Source: Branchiostoma floridae
Taxonomy: Eukaryota; Chordata; Leptocardii; Amphioxiformes; Branchiostomatidae
Reading direction: 5' to 3'
Assembly: GCF_000003815.2 (NCBI RefSeq)
Contig: NC_049996.1
Coordinates: forward strand, 988,169 to 1,052,168
Length of the DNA: 64,000 bases
Of the stretch, positions 31,016-43,207 are shown in pieces. The translations under genes were made by a program, and so were the position numbers. Positions within the stretch are counted from its first letter, which is position 1. The number at the start of each line of letters is the position of its first letter. The notes under the pieces were generated by a model, which saw only the letters and a list, made by a program, of their open reading frames with translations, was not told the DNA's origin and ran no database searches.

Positions 31016-33106
31016 TCATTATTATTTTTTTTATTGCAACATTTTATACAGTACAATACATAGTGGTGCCCACTCAAGCACACAGGCTTATATTAAAGAC
31101 ACCACTAGACAAAATAACAACACAACATAGGACAAAAAAAGATGAAACGGGTACGGGAACGCCTAATTCTAAAAAGAAACGGTCGGATAAGCTTATGTTA
31201 CCAATAGTAAATGATAAGGATAGTAAAAAAAATCTAAATCGTTTTGTTTCGGATAAATATGATTGATTTATGGAGAGAATTTCGAAATTTATATCAGATG
31301 TCAGTAAAGCCGATCCTTTAAGTAGCAGATAAACAAAAGAACTATCAGATAACGAATTTAAATCTAACATAGGAATGTTCAGGTTTTCAAGTCTGTCTAA
31401 GAGGAGTGTACGTTGTTTAACATAATTAGGACAGTGAAGCAGATAATGAGGAATGCTTTCGCATTGGCATCCACAGCTGCAAGCAGTACTCGCAACTAAG
31501 TTACGAATGAACAGACTGTGGTTTAAGCTGCAGGTGCCGATGCGAAGACGTGTGAGTAAAGCGTAGGTGTATCTCGGTCCTGAATTAAAATATGGTACAG
31601 CAACAGGGCGAACAGATTTGACCAAATACCTTTTAAAACGAGCAGCGTTCAAGAAACGAACACTAGAATCAAGAGAGTTCCATAACTGAGTTGAGTGCGG
31701 TAAAAAAGATTTTTGAAAACAAGTTGTATTACACACTGGTACTGGGGGATTGCGTTTGCTGCGAAGATTGTATGACGTTGTTGCAGAAACCTCTGGCGGT
31801 AATAAATCGGTTAAATACTTCCGTGTTTGGCCATTAACAATCTTATGGAATAGAACAAGAAAATGAACATGGCGTCGATCAGTTAACTTTCCCCAGCCAA
31901 GTTCATGAAGAAGAGAAGAATACGAAGACCCGGGGAGCATTCATATGCTATCCTCTCATAAAGTGAGAAATCAGAAACTGAACAGCTATGCCATACAACA
32001 TCGGCATATTCCAACGAAGGCCGAATAAAAGACTTGTAAATAACTTCCAGAATTTGACGAGGGAGTTTAAATTCCAAACTGTTAAATACAGGTACCTTCT
32101 TCGAAACCTTCGCAATCATTTGAGAAATATGGGTTGTCCATGACATGGTGGACGTTAAAGTTACTCCAATGTGCTAATAGTCTTTCACTGATTGAATACT
32201 GGTGTTACCAAGAAAAAAGGGGCGAATGGATGGGAGGGGTACGTTTCCTTGAAAAACAAACTTCTATAGATTTAGATGGATTAAGCTCCATTAACCATTT
32301 TTCAGTCCAGGATAGAATTTTTTGGAGATCGAAGTTAAGTCTCAGAGATGTGAGGATATGGTTTTCGACAATATCAATCAGAGAGCTATCATCCACAAAG
32401 AGAAAAGGTTGGGTTGACAAGTCTTCCACCATGTCGTTAATATAAATGAGAAAAAGCAAGGGACCTAATACAGAACCCTGAGGCACACCTGCGTTAACAT
32501 TCAGCCAATCAGAACATTGACCATCAACAACACGTTGCACCCTGCCATGGAGATAACTGTGGAACCAATTCAAAAGTGACCCTTCCACCCCGTTTCTACG
32601 TAGTTTAAATAATAGACCTCAATGCCACACTTAATCGAAAGCACGAAAAAAATCAAGATAAACAGCTCGGACTTCTTCGTTTGCATGAAGAGCTTCCAGT
32701 ATTTTTAGGGTTTTACAAACAAGTTGACAAACAGTGGAGTCACCTCGGATAAAACCCGACTGAAATGAAAATAACAAGTTTTGAGATAGTAAGTGGTTAT
32801 AAAGGTGTTTATATACAAATTTTTCAAGAATTTGGGAAAGCGTTGGAAGTAAAGAAACAGGGTGGTAGTTAGAAACCTCTTGTGGGTCTCCTTTTTTTGA
32901 AAATAGGGACAACATTTGCACATTTCCAGGACTGAGGAAAAATACCATGGCAGAGTAACAGGTTGAATACATAAGCAATTTTGTCGGAAACGAGAGGACC
33001 AATCTGTTTTAAAAAAACGATTAGCAACATTGTCATACCCATGTGCTTTGGAAATATCAATATCATACAATTCTACTTCCTGAGCAGAAGTAATACACTT
33101 AAAAAA
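31016..33106 (-). mobile_element. CR1/Jockey-type LINE nested in the RTE-like element, 14-bp target duplication
   Basis: ATACACCTGTATTA flanks both sides (31002-31015 and 33107-33120) and rejoins the host element's VIQVYAPT reading when the insert is removed. The insert is 5'-truncated within RT. From high coordinate it reads ISKAHGYDNVANRFFK, NVVPIFKK, HPVSLLPTLSQILEKF, GVPQGSVLGPLLFLIYIND, LFVDDSSLIDIV and RPSLEYADVVWHS. The C-terminal CSCGCQCESIPHYLLHCPNY block of this superfamily follows (31074-31940). The 3' tail is an A-rich AATAATAATGA-like sequence. Frames are broken in several places, so it is a dead copy younger than its host. Confidence 0.9.
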
Positions 33107-33125
33107 ATACACCTGTATTACCGTA

Positions 33126-34153
33126 TAATCACATAGCCAGGCGCCGCGGACCAATCAGAAGGCCCCGTTCCACGTTGGTTATGACGCCGTAATACTTAGA
33201 TTCCCGCCAGCCCGGCGTGTATCGCCCTTCTGATTGGTCAGAATGAATCACCGGTGTCGATTCATTCTAACCAATCAGAAGGAGCGATACACAAAGGATA
33301 TGAAGGCATTGGCCAATCAAAAGGAGCGAAACATATTCCAGAGCAGAGGGAACAAGTACAGACTGCAAGAAGAGGTAAATGGCTCCTTCTGGTTCCGGTT
33401 CGGAGTTTTTTTTAGGATTTGGGGCCGATTTGACTGTCTCTGAGAAAAGCACTAGCGCTTCTCAAAACATCGTTTTTCGGATAATTCAATGTTTCCGATA
33501 GAAAAGTGTGTGTTGTCGCTGACCGACAGACTCATTTGACATTTTCTGTAGAAATGTTATTTTTTGTAAAAAACATCAAAAATATAAGCTTTTCATCCAA
33601 AAATTGCTAATTTGGGGCCATTTTTTACAGGCCGCTACACGGAAAAAATGAGTTTTCCTGGGATGAAGACTGATATGGCAATGAAGGTCAAGACTTCTTC
33701 TGTATACTGAGTAAAAAGGGAAAAAAGTTATCCGATACGTTTTCCGCGAGCTCCGATGGCGCTAAAACACCCAAAACGCACATAGAACGCACGATTTGGG
33801 TAATCAGGCGACGAAACGCTTTACCGCTATCGCGCGCACTAATACCAGGAAGTGTTCGCCGCACGATCAAATCTCCGACACCATAAAACGCTACGAACAA
33901 CAAGCATTTGGAGAAGTATACAAGATTATAGACTTCTAAAGCGATAGCCGAAAAATCTAGAGCCAAAACTATGGAGAAAACCTCTGATTTGCGTCTTATT
34001 CTTAGGGACTATTTGGTCATCTGGTCACTTGAAATTCCGAACCGGAACCTTCTGTTAACTTGATAATGTTTTGTTGTTCGAGGGGAGATTTCGGAGTATT
34101 CGGTGGTTATAGCAAAGGACCAGGCGTTATGACACCATGTACACCTCATTAAC
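33126..34153. other. ~1.03-kb unidentified insertion inside the RTE-like element
   Basis: The RTE endonuclease reading ...RATPFNI (34154 and up) should continue TVIQVYAPT, whose codons begin at 33121-33125, so about 1 kb has been inserted between them. No clear target duplication or TIR is seen. The left part has four CCAAT/ATTGG words and a 33-bp hairpin. The right part contains a minus-strand open stretch (33688-33966) starting with a non-ATG codon and of no recognised family, and an inverted GGTTCCGGTTCGGA (33390 and 34033). It could be a solo LTR, a decayed DNA element or a host fragment. Confidence 0.45.
33217..33292. repeat. 33-bp stem hairpin containing CCAAT/ATTGG boxes
   Basis: GTGTATCGCCCTTCTGATTG and onward (33217-33249) pairs with a right arm ending CAATCAGAAGGAGCGATACAC (33259-33292) around a nine-base loop, with one mismatch and one bulge. 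Each arm carries an NF-Y-type CCAATCAG word. Two more such words flank the hairpin (33151 and 33312). Confidence 0.75.
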
Positions 34154-34873
34154 CATTGAATATTGAAGGGTGTAGCTCGCACACGGACAGACATAATTCT
34201 GCTGCTTATTGGGCTACTTGGTATCACCGTATTTTTAAAGTCCTTGTTCATTAAAATACCTACACCGTTTGCATGTGTATCAGCCTCTCCACTGTAGTAT
34301 AGCATATGGCCTTGTTCAGTCTACTGTTCACCGCTATTTTTCCACCTAGTTTCGCAGAGTCCTATCATGTGCAATTTGTATCTTTCCAACTCATGTGTTA
34401 GTTTTTTCAGTTTGCCAGTTTGTGAAAGAGTCCTAACATTCCGCGTGGCGATTGAAGTGTATTCTCTTCCACGTAGCCTCTTTGGAGGTGGTTCCCCAGT
34501 AGTGAACTTTTCGTCGTCACTGCCCTGGTGGTCGACAGAGGACGCGGCCCTTTTTAGCCCGATCGTCGGCCGATCCGGTGTGGAGGTAGTTTCGTTGTAC
34601 ATCCCATGCAGCGTGTCTTGGGCTGGTTAGGTTACCTGGCGGAGCCCATCCCTCTCCAGGCCCTTACCACACTGGTGTGTGGCCCCTCAACATAGTTTAA
34701 CCCGCCTGCCGAAGCGGTGTACCGGGGTGTGGCGCTTGGAGCCAACATGTGAGAGATTAGGGGTTGGGTGAGGTACAGTGGTGCCTGTCCACCCTACTGT
34801 TGTTCTGTCGGGTGCAGCAGACAGGCCACCAAAGGTGCGGACCAAGGTACAAGGTGGAAGTAGAAGGTACTGA

Positions 34874-37545
34874 CCTCTATCCAGAGCCCCCTTTATCCAG
34901 AGCCTCTTACACATGACAAAAATAAGGACACACATACAAAATAACGAACACTAAATAACATGGTGAAAAGATTATGATAACGACGTGAAAATAAACAAGG
35001 AATCAAGTAATAGAGTGAACGTGCAGCTGGTTTACAAACTTAGGAATAATAAAATAAGGCTAATAATCAACTAAAACTAAAAACTACCTGTCTGAATGAA
35101 CTTAAATACAGCATCAAATAAAAGACAATTTTGAATGGGAGATAAGAGTGCATTTCCCCTAAGTAGAGTTGAACATACAATATTTTCAGTGGTGTGTCTT
35201 TGGTCAAATGGTAAGATACACTGTATGAACATATTGGTTAAAGATGACAACATATCAAGTCTTGCATCATTGTATAGAGGACAGTGTAGAAAATAATGTA
35301 TAGTTGATTCGTTAGGGTGGCCACATTTACACATAGGACTATTTACACATTTATGTTGGAACAGGTGGAAATTCAACTGACTGAAGTTAAGTCTCAGTCT
35401 AGTGAGATGGATTGCTGGGTATCTGGGACCATGCGAGAAGTGAGGGTGGGTAGGAAGTCTATAGAAAAAAGACTCCAACTCATTTTTGAAGCTAGCAACA
35501 GAGGGAGATCTGATACTCTGGTAGTGAGCGGTAATTGATTCCATGAAAGAACAGAGGAAGGTAAGAATGATCTCTTGTACTTCTCAGTTCCAGAAGGAAT
35601 TTGGATATAATTTTGATTAGCACGAAGGCTATATGTAGTGGGGTCACAGATCTGGGGTGGAATAATTTCACAAAGATATTCAGGTGTTAAACCGTTAACC
35701 ATTTTGTAAAAATGAATGAGTCTGTGATTTTGGCGTCTGCTGGCAGTAGTTTCACACCCAACTTCTGACAAGATACTGTCGTTACTTGTTCCTCTCATTG
35801 CACCAGTGCAAATTCGAGCTGCAGTGAGCTGGACAAATTCAATTAGGTTGCAATCTTTAACCGACAATTCATCCCCAACAACATCGGCGTACTCTAATAG
35901 TGGTCGTATCATAGTTTTGTAAAGAATTTCGAGTGTTTGCCTTGGAACAAATCTTGAAATTCTCTTTAGTAAATTTGTTCGTTTCATTGCATTAGTTCTA
36001 ATAGTTGAAACATGTAGTGACCATAATAATTTTGGCGTAAGATGTAGGCCGAGGTGTTTATGAGAGGATACCTCAGTCAACCGAATACCCACAAAATACA
36101 GTGGTGGATGTACAACTTTAGTCCGCTTGGTTGTAAAAGTTATTAGTTGAGTTTTAAGAGGGTTGAATGTAACGAGCCACTGACGTGACCAGTTATGAAC
36201 TAGTCTAAGAACATGATTTAGCCTATCAGCTGAGGTAATAAGGTCTCTAACAATGTCAGTGAGTGAGGTATGATCTGCAAATAAGCGGCCATCCGTTTCT
36301 AAGTTGTCCACCAAGTCATTAATGAAAACAAGGAAAAGAAGTGGGCCCAAAATGGAGCCCTGTGGGACACCAGCACCAATGGGTGACCATTCGGAACAAA
36401 CTCCGTTGAGTACAACACGCTGCTTACGATCATTTAAATATGACTCAATCCAGGCAAGGAGGGGACCAGTTATTCCTAATTGTTCTAACTTAAAATTTAG
36501 CCCCAAGTGCCAGACTTTATTAAATGCTTTAGATATGTCTAAAAAAACAGTACGTACATCAAGTCCTTGGTCAAGTGCTTGATGCATATTATGTGTTAGA
36601 TATAACAATGAGTTAACTGTCGAGTCTCCCGGAGAGAATCCTGAGTTTCGATCGGTGAGCAGTTTGTTTTCGTACAAGTAGGATGACAAGGGGATATATA
36701 CAATTCTCTCAAAGACTTTTTATATACAACATAGCAGAGATATAGGCCTATAATTTGTCTTTGTCTGTTTGTCACCATTTTTATGGACGGGAATTACATT
36801 TGAGCGCTTCCACATTCCCGGGAAGCAGCCGCATTGAACTTACCTATTAACCAAATTGGAAAGTGGCGCATCAAGGGATGGGGCAATGTGTTTGAGAAGT
36901 CTGTTGCCGATGCCATCGGGTCCAGTGGCCTTTCCTTTTTCAAGATTGCACAAAATTGTATAGACATCAAGGGGAGAACAATTAATGCAGTTCTTAGTAG
37001 ATTCAGTTCTAGGTGTAAATTGCGGAAGGGTGGCTCCAGCTGTGCTTAAGTGCGTTTGTGACGCAAAGTATTGATTGAAAGCCTCAGCCTTGGCCTTGTC
37101 ATCTGGTACAACACGTCCATTGTCAATCAGGGATGGTATTGCTCGATCCAGCTTACCCAAGAACATTTCTTTGGAAACTGACCACCACTTTTTAGGATTT
37201 GTAGCAGGGTTGGCGAGATCGAGACAAGGGCTGAGACGACGGTTCAATTTAGCTTTCCTAATGAGGCTTGCACACGCGTTGCGTATATGTTTGAAAGTTT
37301 GAAACAAATCTGGACTATTTGTCATTTTGCATTTCAAGTAAAGTCACTTTTCTCAGCATATGCCTAATTTCACAGGTCATCCAAGGCTGATCCCTCGGGC
37401 GAACAGTGATCACTTTAGTAGGGACAAACAATCTGATAGTGCTAGAGAGGGTCGCCATAAATGACTCAGCTGTGGCATTAATATCAGGAAGGTTCGACGA
37501 AAACATGGCATTCCAATCGACAGTCAGAGGCCATATCATTGCCAG
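34874..37545 (-). mobile_element. CR1/Jockey-type LINE, 5'-truncated, inactive
   Basis: Read from high to low coordinate. A post-endonuclease connector (PRDQPWMTCEIRHMLRKV) is followed by PKKWWSVSKEMFLG and GKATGPDGIGNRLLKHIAP. A long RT frame of 431 codons (35394-36689) follows with GFSPGDSTVNSLLYL, VFLDISKAFNKVWH, GVPQGSILGPLLFLVFIND, LFADHTSLTDIV, HLGLHLTPKLLWSLHV and RPLLEYADVVG. Then comes the C-terminal MCKCGHPNESTIHYFLHCPLY block (35077-35544). FADH replaces the catalytic FADD, so the RT is dead. The 3' tail has two ~16-bp GGCTCTGGATA(A/G)AGG units. It directly abuts the 5' end of the RTE-like element. No target duplication was found. Confidence 0.85.
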
Positions 37546-39475
37546 GGTCTCTGCATGCAGGACAGGTTCTCTCCTGCCCCAGATTGTTACCTTACCGCTG
37601 ACGTAAGATGTTAAAGTTAGCTTCGGTAATTTTCTAAAAATTTAACTACATTCCGTAGTAAAGACTTCTATAAAAAAAAACGATGCAGACGAGTTTTAAT
37701 TTCAGTTACATTCTTTTTGGAATCCATAAGTTGTGTTGTGTTGTGTTAAACTGGCGAACAGTAGGTCACAACGATAGCAGTTAAAGATCATTCTCCTATA
37801 ACTTCCGTACGTACAGTTCATACAGCATGGCTAGAAGTGCGTGAACTAAAGCTTATTGTTATCTACCCGGCGTGGCAACACGCGGGCTGTGCGGGGCCTG
37901 CGAATTACACACAGCCGACTGTGCAGGAGAACGCAGGATTTTAACGGTATGCAAACGCTGAACCCGGAAAGTCCTTCCCACTGCCTGCCCGCACCAAGTT
38001 AAACGGACGTGTACCTGCCTGGGAAGTACCGGAAATCTGTCTTTTCATGCAGTGTCTCTGTACGCTTCATCACTTTTGTCCGACTTGATATATACTATTT
38101 GTTCGAGCTTGTTTGTACGTATCCGGGACCACTGGGCTTCTCGTCAATCCCGTGGACAGTACCATTGTTGCTTCTTATCACTATCAATCTTTTCACACCT
38201 TATTCTCTCTGTTGACATATTAGACATATTTGGCGGTACATTATCACTATGGAAAAATATGAAGGATGTTAAACATGACTCCCAGCATGAATCGGCCAGT
38301 GCAATTCGATTCTTGACACCATCTCATCTCCTGGAAGAGCTGTCTCACGGTGGTCAAATACGGGCTCAAAACCTCCCATGTCTAGCTGAATTCGAACCTT
38401 CTTCCATGAAGTTCCATCTGACGTAATTCGAACCGAACCCGTGTTCTGTTTAGGTCTTCTGCGGTCATTGCAGGTAAAACAGTGCTTTCTGGCATTTTCC
38501 GCCCAACTAACTTGAATCATGCGGAAAATCTAGTTTTTAACCAATATAAACAATTTTCTGGACAGTACATCTATGCTTTCACTTTGTTGCGGACCTGTAA
38601 TATGTAACGAAGCTACTGGCGTTTTTGTTGGTGACCTTGAATATCATAAGTGTTGTTTACACCGGCATCAATTACACCCTCCCGCTATCCGTGCGGCATG
38701 ACATGCGTGCAACATCGTTTAAGATCTCCACCAACAAGAGTCCAACTTAACTCATTGACGGCTCAAAATGACCGCAACAGTTTTCCCGAGATTTCTGTTT
38801 TGGGGATTTTTAAAAATGCCTTAGATTTTGAATTATTGGTAATTAAGTGCGAAAAATGCCATTTTTACGCATATTTTTGACTGTAACTTTGCTTAAAATT
38901 GAAAATTAAAAAATCCCCAAAGCAGAAAGTTTTATTTGCCTCTCAGATGACGAAAAATATAAAAATCGAGAATTTTCCATGGCACTTGCGGCCCATCTTA
39001 TCAAGAGTATGGTCAAATTGAAGGCCTACCTTGAAACAGAAAATAATCGTCTTTGGAAGCAAAATCGAAACAAAACAGCTATCTCAATTCAAACGGGAAG
39101 ATTCAAACTATCTAAAATTGCGAATTTAATCTTATTTTGAATACATTTCCTTGCCATAACATTTTGTTTATTTTGAAATATTTTACGGTTAGCAAATAGT
39201 AGGCCTCTTGTAACCCGATACTCGCATAGCAACGGGAAAGAATACCCTAGCAACCGACCGCCGTGTCTAGAACAAATATATTTGGAATTGGACTCCATTG
39301 AAGTCTTCGGGAAGGGGCTGATTTTAGGGGGGGGGTGGCGTTGGTCCGCGATTTTCAACGTCGGTATGTTCTATTTTGCCGGGAAAGGTTTGTTGGGAAA
39401 TGGAGTCTGCCGTGATAGCGAGTTTCTGCCCCTCCCGACGACTGCCCGAGTTCGGCGACTTGCAAGCCCAATTAA
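37546..39475. other. non-coding stretch, no supported gene
   Basis: Short frames around 38009-38520 on both strands lack recognisable domains and consistent splice sites. The edge CCCGAGTTCGGCGACTTGCAAG immediately left of the element at 39476 recurs left of its relative at 43208. Confidence 0.35.
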
Positions 39476-40395
39476 CCCTATAAAGACAGCGCTTTTTTGG
39501 TATACCTGGGACGGGGGGGGGGGGCTCTTTTGACCCCCCCCCCTTCGTAATTTCAAAACGGCTTCGGTTACAATCACCAAATTTGAAGGGAATGATGAAC
39601 TAGTAAAGTCTAATATTTTCTGTAATGTTTGTATCGTTATGACGTAATATGACGTAATTATGACGTCATAATGTCATGTTTTGGGCTAAAATCGTCTAAA
39701 TATGAAATTTCAGCTATATTTGCAGGTATTAAACAAAACGATGAATCTAAAGGTTACATTATTGGTGTCTAAGTCTGCCAAGTCTTTTGTTGCCAATGAC
39801 GACGACACTGACGCCTATATGACCTTCCAAATTACGTCATTTGTCCGCCATCTTGGATCGACAAGCTTGAATTTTCTAAGATACGATTTTTTCCACATAT
39901 AACCACAAAACTCAATCAAACTGGACTAAAAAGGTTCAAGTAATTGTGTTTTATAAGAAAATAAAAGATTTTGACGGTATTTGAGTAAAAATAACATGTA
40001 TTTATCATTGAAAATGTCAGTGTCCGCCATCTTGGATTTTGACCCATGACGTCATGAAATTAGCATTAATTATGAATATTTAATTAGAAATGTAACTTTA
40101 TATTACACAGGATGTTAATGATACAGATAAAAAAGTTTGGTCTAACAATAAAATCTTGAAATCCCATAATTCAAACTGAAATTAGTAAATTTGGTAAAAT
40201 ATGCCTGTCAGAAACCCGTTGCCATGGCAACAGGAAAATATTACAAACTAATCTTTTTTCCACTGATTTGTTTCCAACAATATTTTAGGAAAAGTCATTA
40301 AGTTTCGTACTCCTAGCATACGTCGTTCGGCAGTTATAGGACATCAAAGTTGGTGCGGGCACTTTTAGCCCCCCCCCCCCCCATTCTAGATAGGG
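39476..40395. mobile_element. TTAA-flanked MITE, family A, complete copy
   Basis: Left end CCCTATAAAGACAGCGC and right end TTCTAGATAGGG, with perfect TTAA on both sides (39472-39475 and 40396-40399). Next to the left terminus a G12 run, CTCTTTTGA and a C10 run form a hairpin. A C-run lies just inside the right terminus. Interior sites are TGACGTCA at 39661-39668 and 40047-40054, TCCGCCATCTT (YY1 complement) at 39844-39854 and 40023-40033, and the X-box GTTGCCATGGCAAC at 40218-40231. At 920 bp without transposase it is the reference copy for family A. Confidence 0.85.
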
Positions 40396-40679
40396 TTAAA
40401 AGACACTTAGACGTAATCGGCATGGACGTGCGAAATCCCGGCAGTACGTGGGGCACCAATAAACCGCAGGCGTATCCCGGCAGCAAGTTGTCACTCGTGC
40501 CGCTCATTTTCATGGATTCTTTGCCTATTAATGTTGTACTGATCCTTCTCGAGTAATTTCTGATCTCTTTTTACGGTACGCAGTGTTTTGATACGGTGAC
40601 GATCTGTACTGCGAATCGTTCCCGTGAGTAAACCATTCGTCTTTCACCCCTACCGTAACGTTACCCCTATAAGACTCGC

Positions 40680-43180
40680 ACAGCAATAATAAATTGAAAC
40701 AAGCTTCAAGTCTACCAACCTACCTAATCCTCTTCGCTCCCTAGGTGGAGCATAAGGCACTGACGAACTTCTTCCAGTCCTTCCTATCTTGGGCCATCCA
40801 TCTAACTTCATGCCAGGTCTTTCGTGCTGCCTTCATCTCCCCTTCAACCGTCCTTCTCCAGGTCCCTAGAGGCCTGCCTCTGTTTCGCTTCCCTTGTGGG
40901 GTCCATTTGAGGGCGACATAAGGATGTCTGTTTTTGTGCATACGCAGCACGTGCCCCAACCACTTCCAACGTCTGCGTTTTATTTTCTCCACGATGTTGG
41001 GAATTCCTGTACGTTCGGCAACCTCCTTATTGGAGACTCTCTGCTCCCAACGTATTTTCAGGATTCTCCTGAGGCATCTACTTTCAAAACCCCTAATGCG
41101 CTGCTCGATCTTTTTGTTTGCTCTCCAAGTTTCTGCTGCATATAGAAGGACTGAACGGACGTTTGATCTGTATATCCTCAGCTTGGTCTTTTGCTTCAAG
41201 GTCGATGCTTTCCAGATGTTTCTCAGCTTGTTTAAGGCTTGTGCTGCCATCCCAATTCTGGTGGAGACTTCCTTCTCTATGTTGCTGTCAGATGAAATGT
41301 AGCTACCAAGATACTTAAAGTCCTGTACTTCCTCTAAGTCCTGTCCACGAATGGTCGTCTTTACTGTACTTTTGCTCTTTACTTTTAATATCTTGGTCTT
41401 ATCTTGGTGTGTCTTGAGGCCCACACTACTTGCTTGTTGGTCCACGTTGTTTGTTTTCTCTTGTATGTCTCTTTGCGCGTGTGACAGTAGAGCTATGTCG
41501 TCTGCGAAGTCGCAGTCTTCCAATCTGGATGTGAGACCCCAGACAATCCCTCTTGGATGTCCTGCAGTCACGTGTGGCTCTTCTCATCACCCAGTCGATG
41601 ACGACAAGGAAGAGAGTAGGTGAGATCACACATCCCTGTCTGACTCCTGTCTTTACGTGGAACCACTAGCTGTGCTGGCCGTCATGAGGGACGCAACACT
41701 GGTTGTCAGCATACATGTCTTTTAAGATGTTTATGAATTTAAATGAAAAGCCGTATGCTTGCAGTATTTTCCATAAAGAAGGGTGGTGTATACTGTCAAA
41801 TGCCTTCTCAAAATCAATAAAATTAATGTAAAGAGAAGAGTTCCATTCTAGAGACTGCTCAACGATGGTGCGTAGGACAAAAATCTGGTCTGTACATCCC
41901 CTGCCACTTCTAAATCCGGCCTGTTCCTCTCTCAGTATCTTGTCAATAAAGCGTCTTGTGCGCTGTAGTAGGACTCGACAAAAGATATTACCTGTAACTG
42001 ACAGGAGATTTATACCTCTCCAATTTCCACAAACCGATAGATCACCCTTCTATGGCAGTTTTACTATTATCCCTCTTTTTCAAGCTTCTCGTACCGTTTC
42101 TTCGTACCAGACTTGGTTAAAGAGTGTTATCAGACCTCTGGCAGTTGCTACTGGGTCTACTTTCAGCATGTCAGCTGTTACTCTGTCTTCACCTGGGGCT
42201 CTGTTTGCCTTCATTTCTTTTATGGCATTTACAATCTCCTGAAGTGTGATAGGACCACGTTTCATCTCTATGTTAAACCCCATATCCTCGATGGTCGCTT
42301 CGGACTCGGGGGGAGGTCTGTTTAATCTTTCTCTGAAGTGTTCTGCCCATCTGTCCAACTGGTCTTTTCCCTCCATGAGTACTTTCCCGTTCTTGTCTTT
42401 TACTGCTGCGGCCCTGTTTCTGAGATCTCCTGATAGCTGTTTAGTGATTTTATACACGGTCCTAGTATCACCCTTCTCTGCTGCTTGTTGTGCCTCAGTT
42501 GCTAAGCTATCCATATACACACGTTTGTCTCTTCTGGCACTTCTTTTAACTTCTTTGCTCTTTGCTTGGTAGGTCTTGGCTGCTACAGCCCTCTGTCTCT
42601 CGCTTCCATTCAACATGTGTTGCTTAGCTGCCTTCCTTTCTTGTACCAGGTTCCAAGTGGTCTCTGATAGCCACTCCTTCCTCTCTCGTTTACGGTATCC
42701 TAGTACTGCCTTACTNNNNNNNNNNNNNNNNNNNNNNNNNNNNNNNNNNNNNNNNNNNNNNNNNNNNNNNNNNNNNNNNNNNNNNNNNNNNNNNNNNNNN
42801 NNNNNNNNNNNNNNNGAACTTCCTCTCGGCTTTCATTTCCACTCGTCATGTGGGGTTCTGCCCCAGTCCTCAGTTCCACGCCCGAAGAAGAATAACTTTC
42901 TAAGTTCGTCAGCGTTTCAGTAGCACTGCAACTTTCACGTGGCGGGATGCTGACCCAGCGCACAACCTTCTCTCTTTCACATCCGGGCTTGGGACACCGG
43001 CAAGGGCGGAGTTGGATCCTCCATTTGGCGACTACCCAATTTCCACCCCCTCATTCGAGGTTACAGAGTAGGAACTTGCCACCTACCCCAGGACAAGGAA
43101 ATTGGTACATTCGGGCCCTCACACCACGACAAGGCTGGAGGATCGGGAGCCGATGTTTGGGCTCCCAGTGAGGGTTCCCG
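40680..43180 (-). mobile_element. APE-RT non-LTR retrotransposon, endonuclease lost in a gap, inactive
   Basis: Read from high to low coordinate. A GC-rich leader with VSIPPRESCSATETLTNL (42816-42960) runs into the gap at 42716-42815, where the endonuclease would be expected. A connector follows (SKEVKRSARRDKRVYMD, DQLDRWAEHFRERL, MKANRAPGEDRVTADMLK, 42080-42616). RT comes next (WRGINLLSVTG, EEQAGFRSGRGCTDQIF, FIDFEKAFDSIHHPSLW, KTGVRQGCVISPTLF), then a separate frame with DCDFADDIALLS, FKYLGSYISSD, RRILKIRWEQRVSNKEVAE and RRWKWLGHVLRM, ending FVSALCST at 40741. FADD is intact, but three in-frame stops and a frameshift kill the copy. Clade is uncertain (RTE/I-like APE lineage). Confidence 0.85.
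42716..42815. other. assembly gap (100 N)
   Basis: A fixed-length N run inside the LINE at 40680-43180. The missing endonuclease coding region (expected ~0.8-1 kb) suggests the real gap is larger than 100 bp, or that the element has an internal deletion here. Confidence 0.99.
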
Positions 43181-43207
43181 AGTTCGGCGACTTGCAAGTG
43201 AAATTAA

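Larger units (their letters stand above)
28390..34873 (-). mobile_element. RTE-like non-LTR retrotransposon, split by two insertions, inactive
   Basis: Read from high to low coordinate. The 5' leader and start are at about 34873-34602. The AP endonuclease N-terminus follows (TSIATRNVRTLSQTGKL, HMIGLCETRW, 34321-34540), then SGEADTHANGVGILMNK (34009-34305), VYAPTTDYTDEELEQ and LVVQGDWTAKVG (30720-31015), and a connector (29946-30479). RT comes next (KNGKSPGLDNMPAELLK, EEQTGFRNGRST, DGVRQGCLLSPTLFNIYLE), then FKYLGAIMSEEGS, LRKILGITYLDHITNEEV and KLKWYGHVMRSSG. The stop is at 28441-28443. The catalytic FADD reads FADN. Frameshifts occur at several points. It is interrupted at 31016-33106 by another LINE and near 33125-34153 by unidentified DNA. 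RTE is the likeliest clade from the APE and tail motifs but was not confirmed by alignment. Confidence 0.85.

Noticed and set aside
33688-33966. 92-codon minus-strand frame inside the insertion at 33126
   Set aside because: Starts with TTG rather than ATG, has no recognised domain and no splice context. Mentioned only as part of the insertion.
38009-38520. Overlapping frames of 68-124 codons on both strands
   Set aside because: No domain recognised, mutually overlapping, no convincing splice sites.
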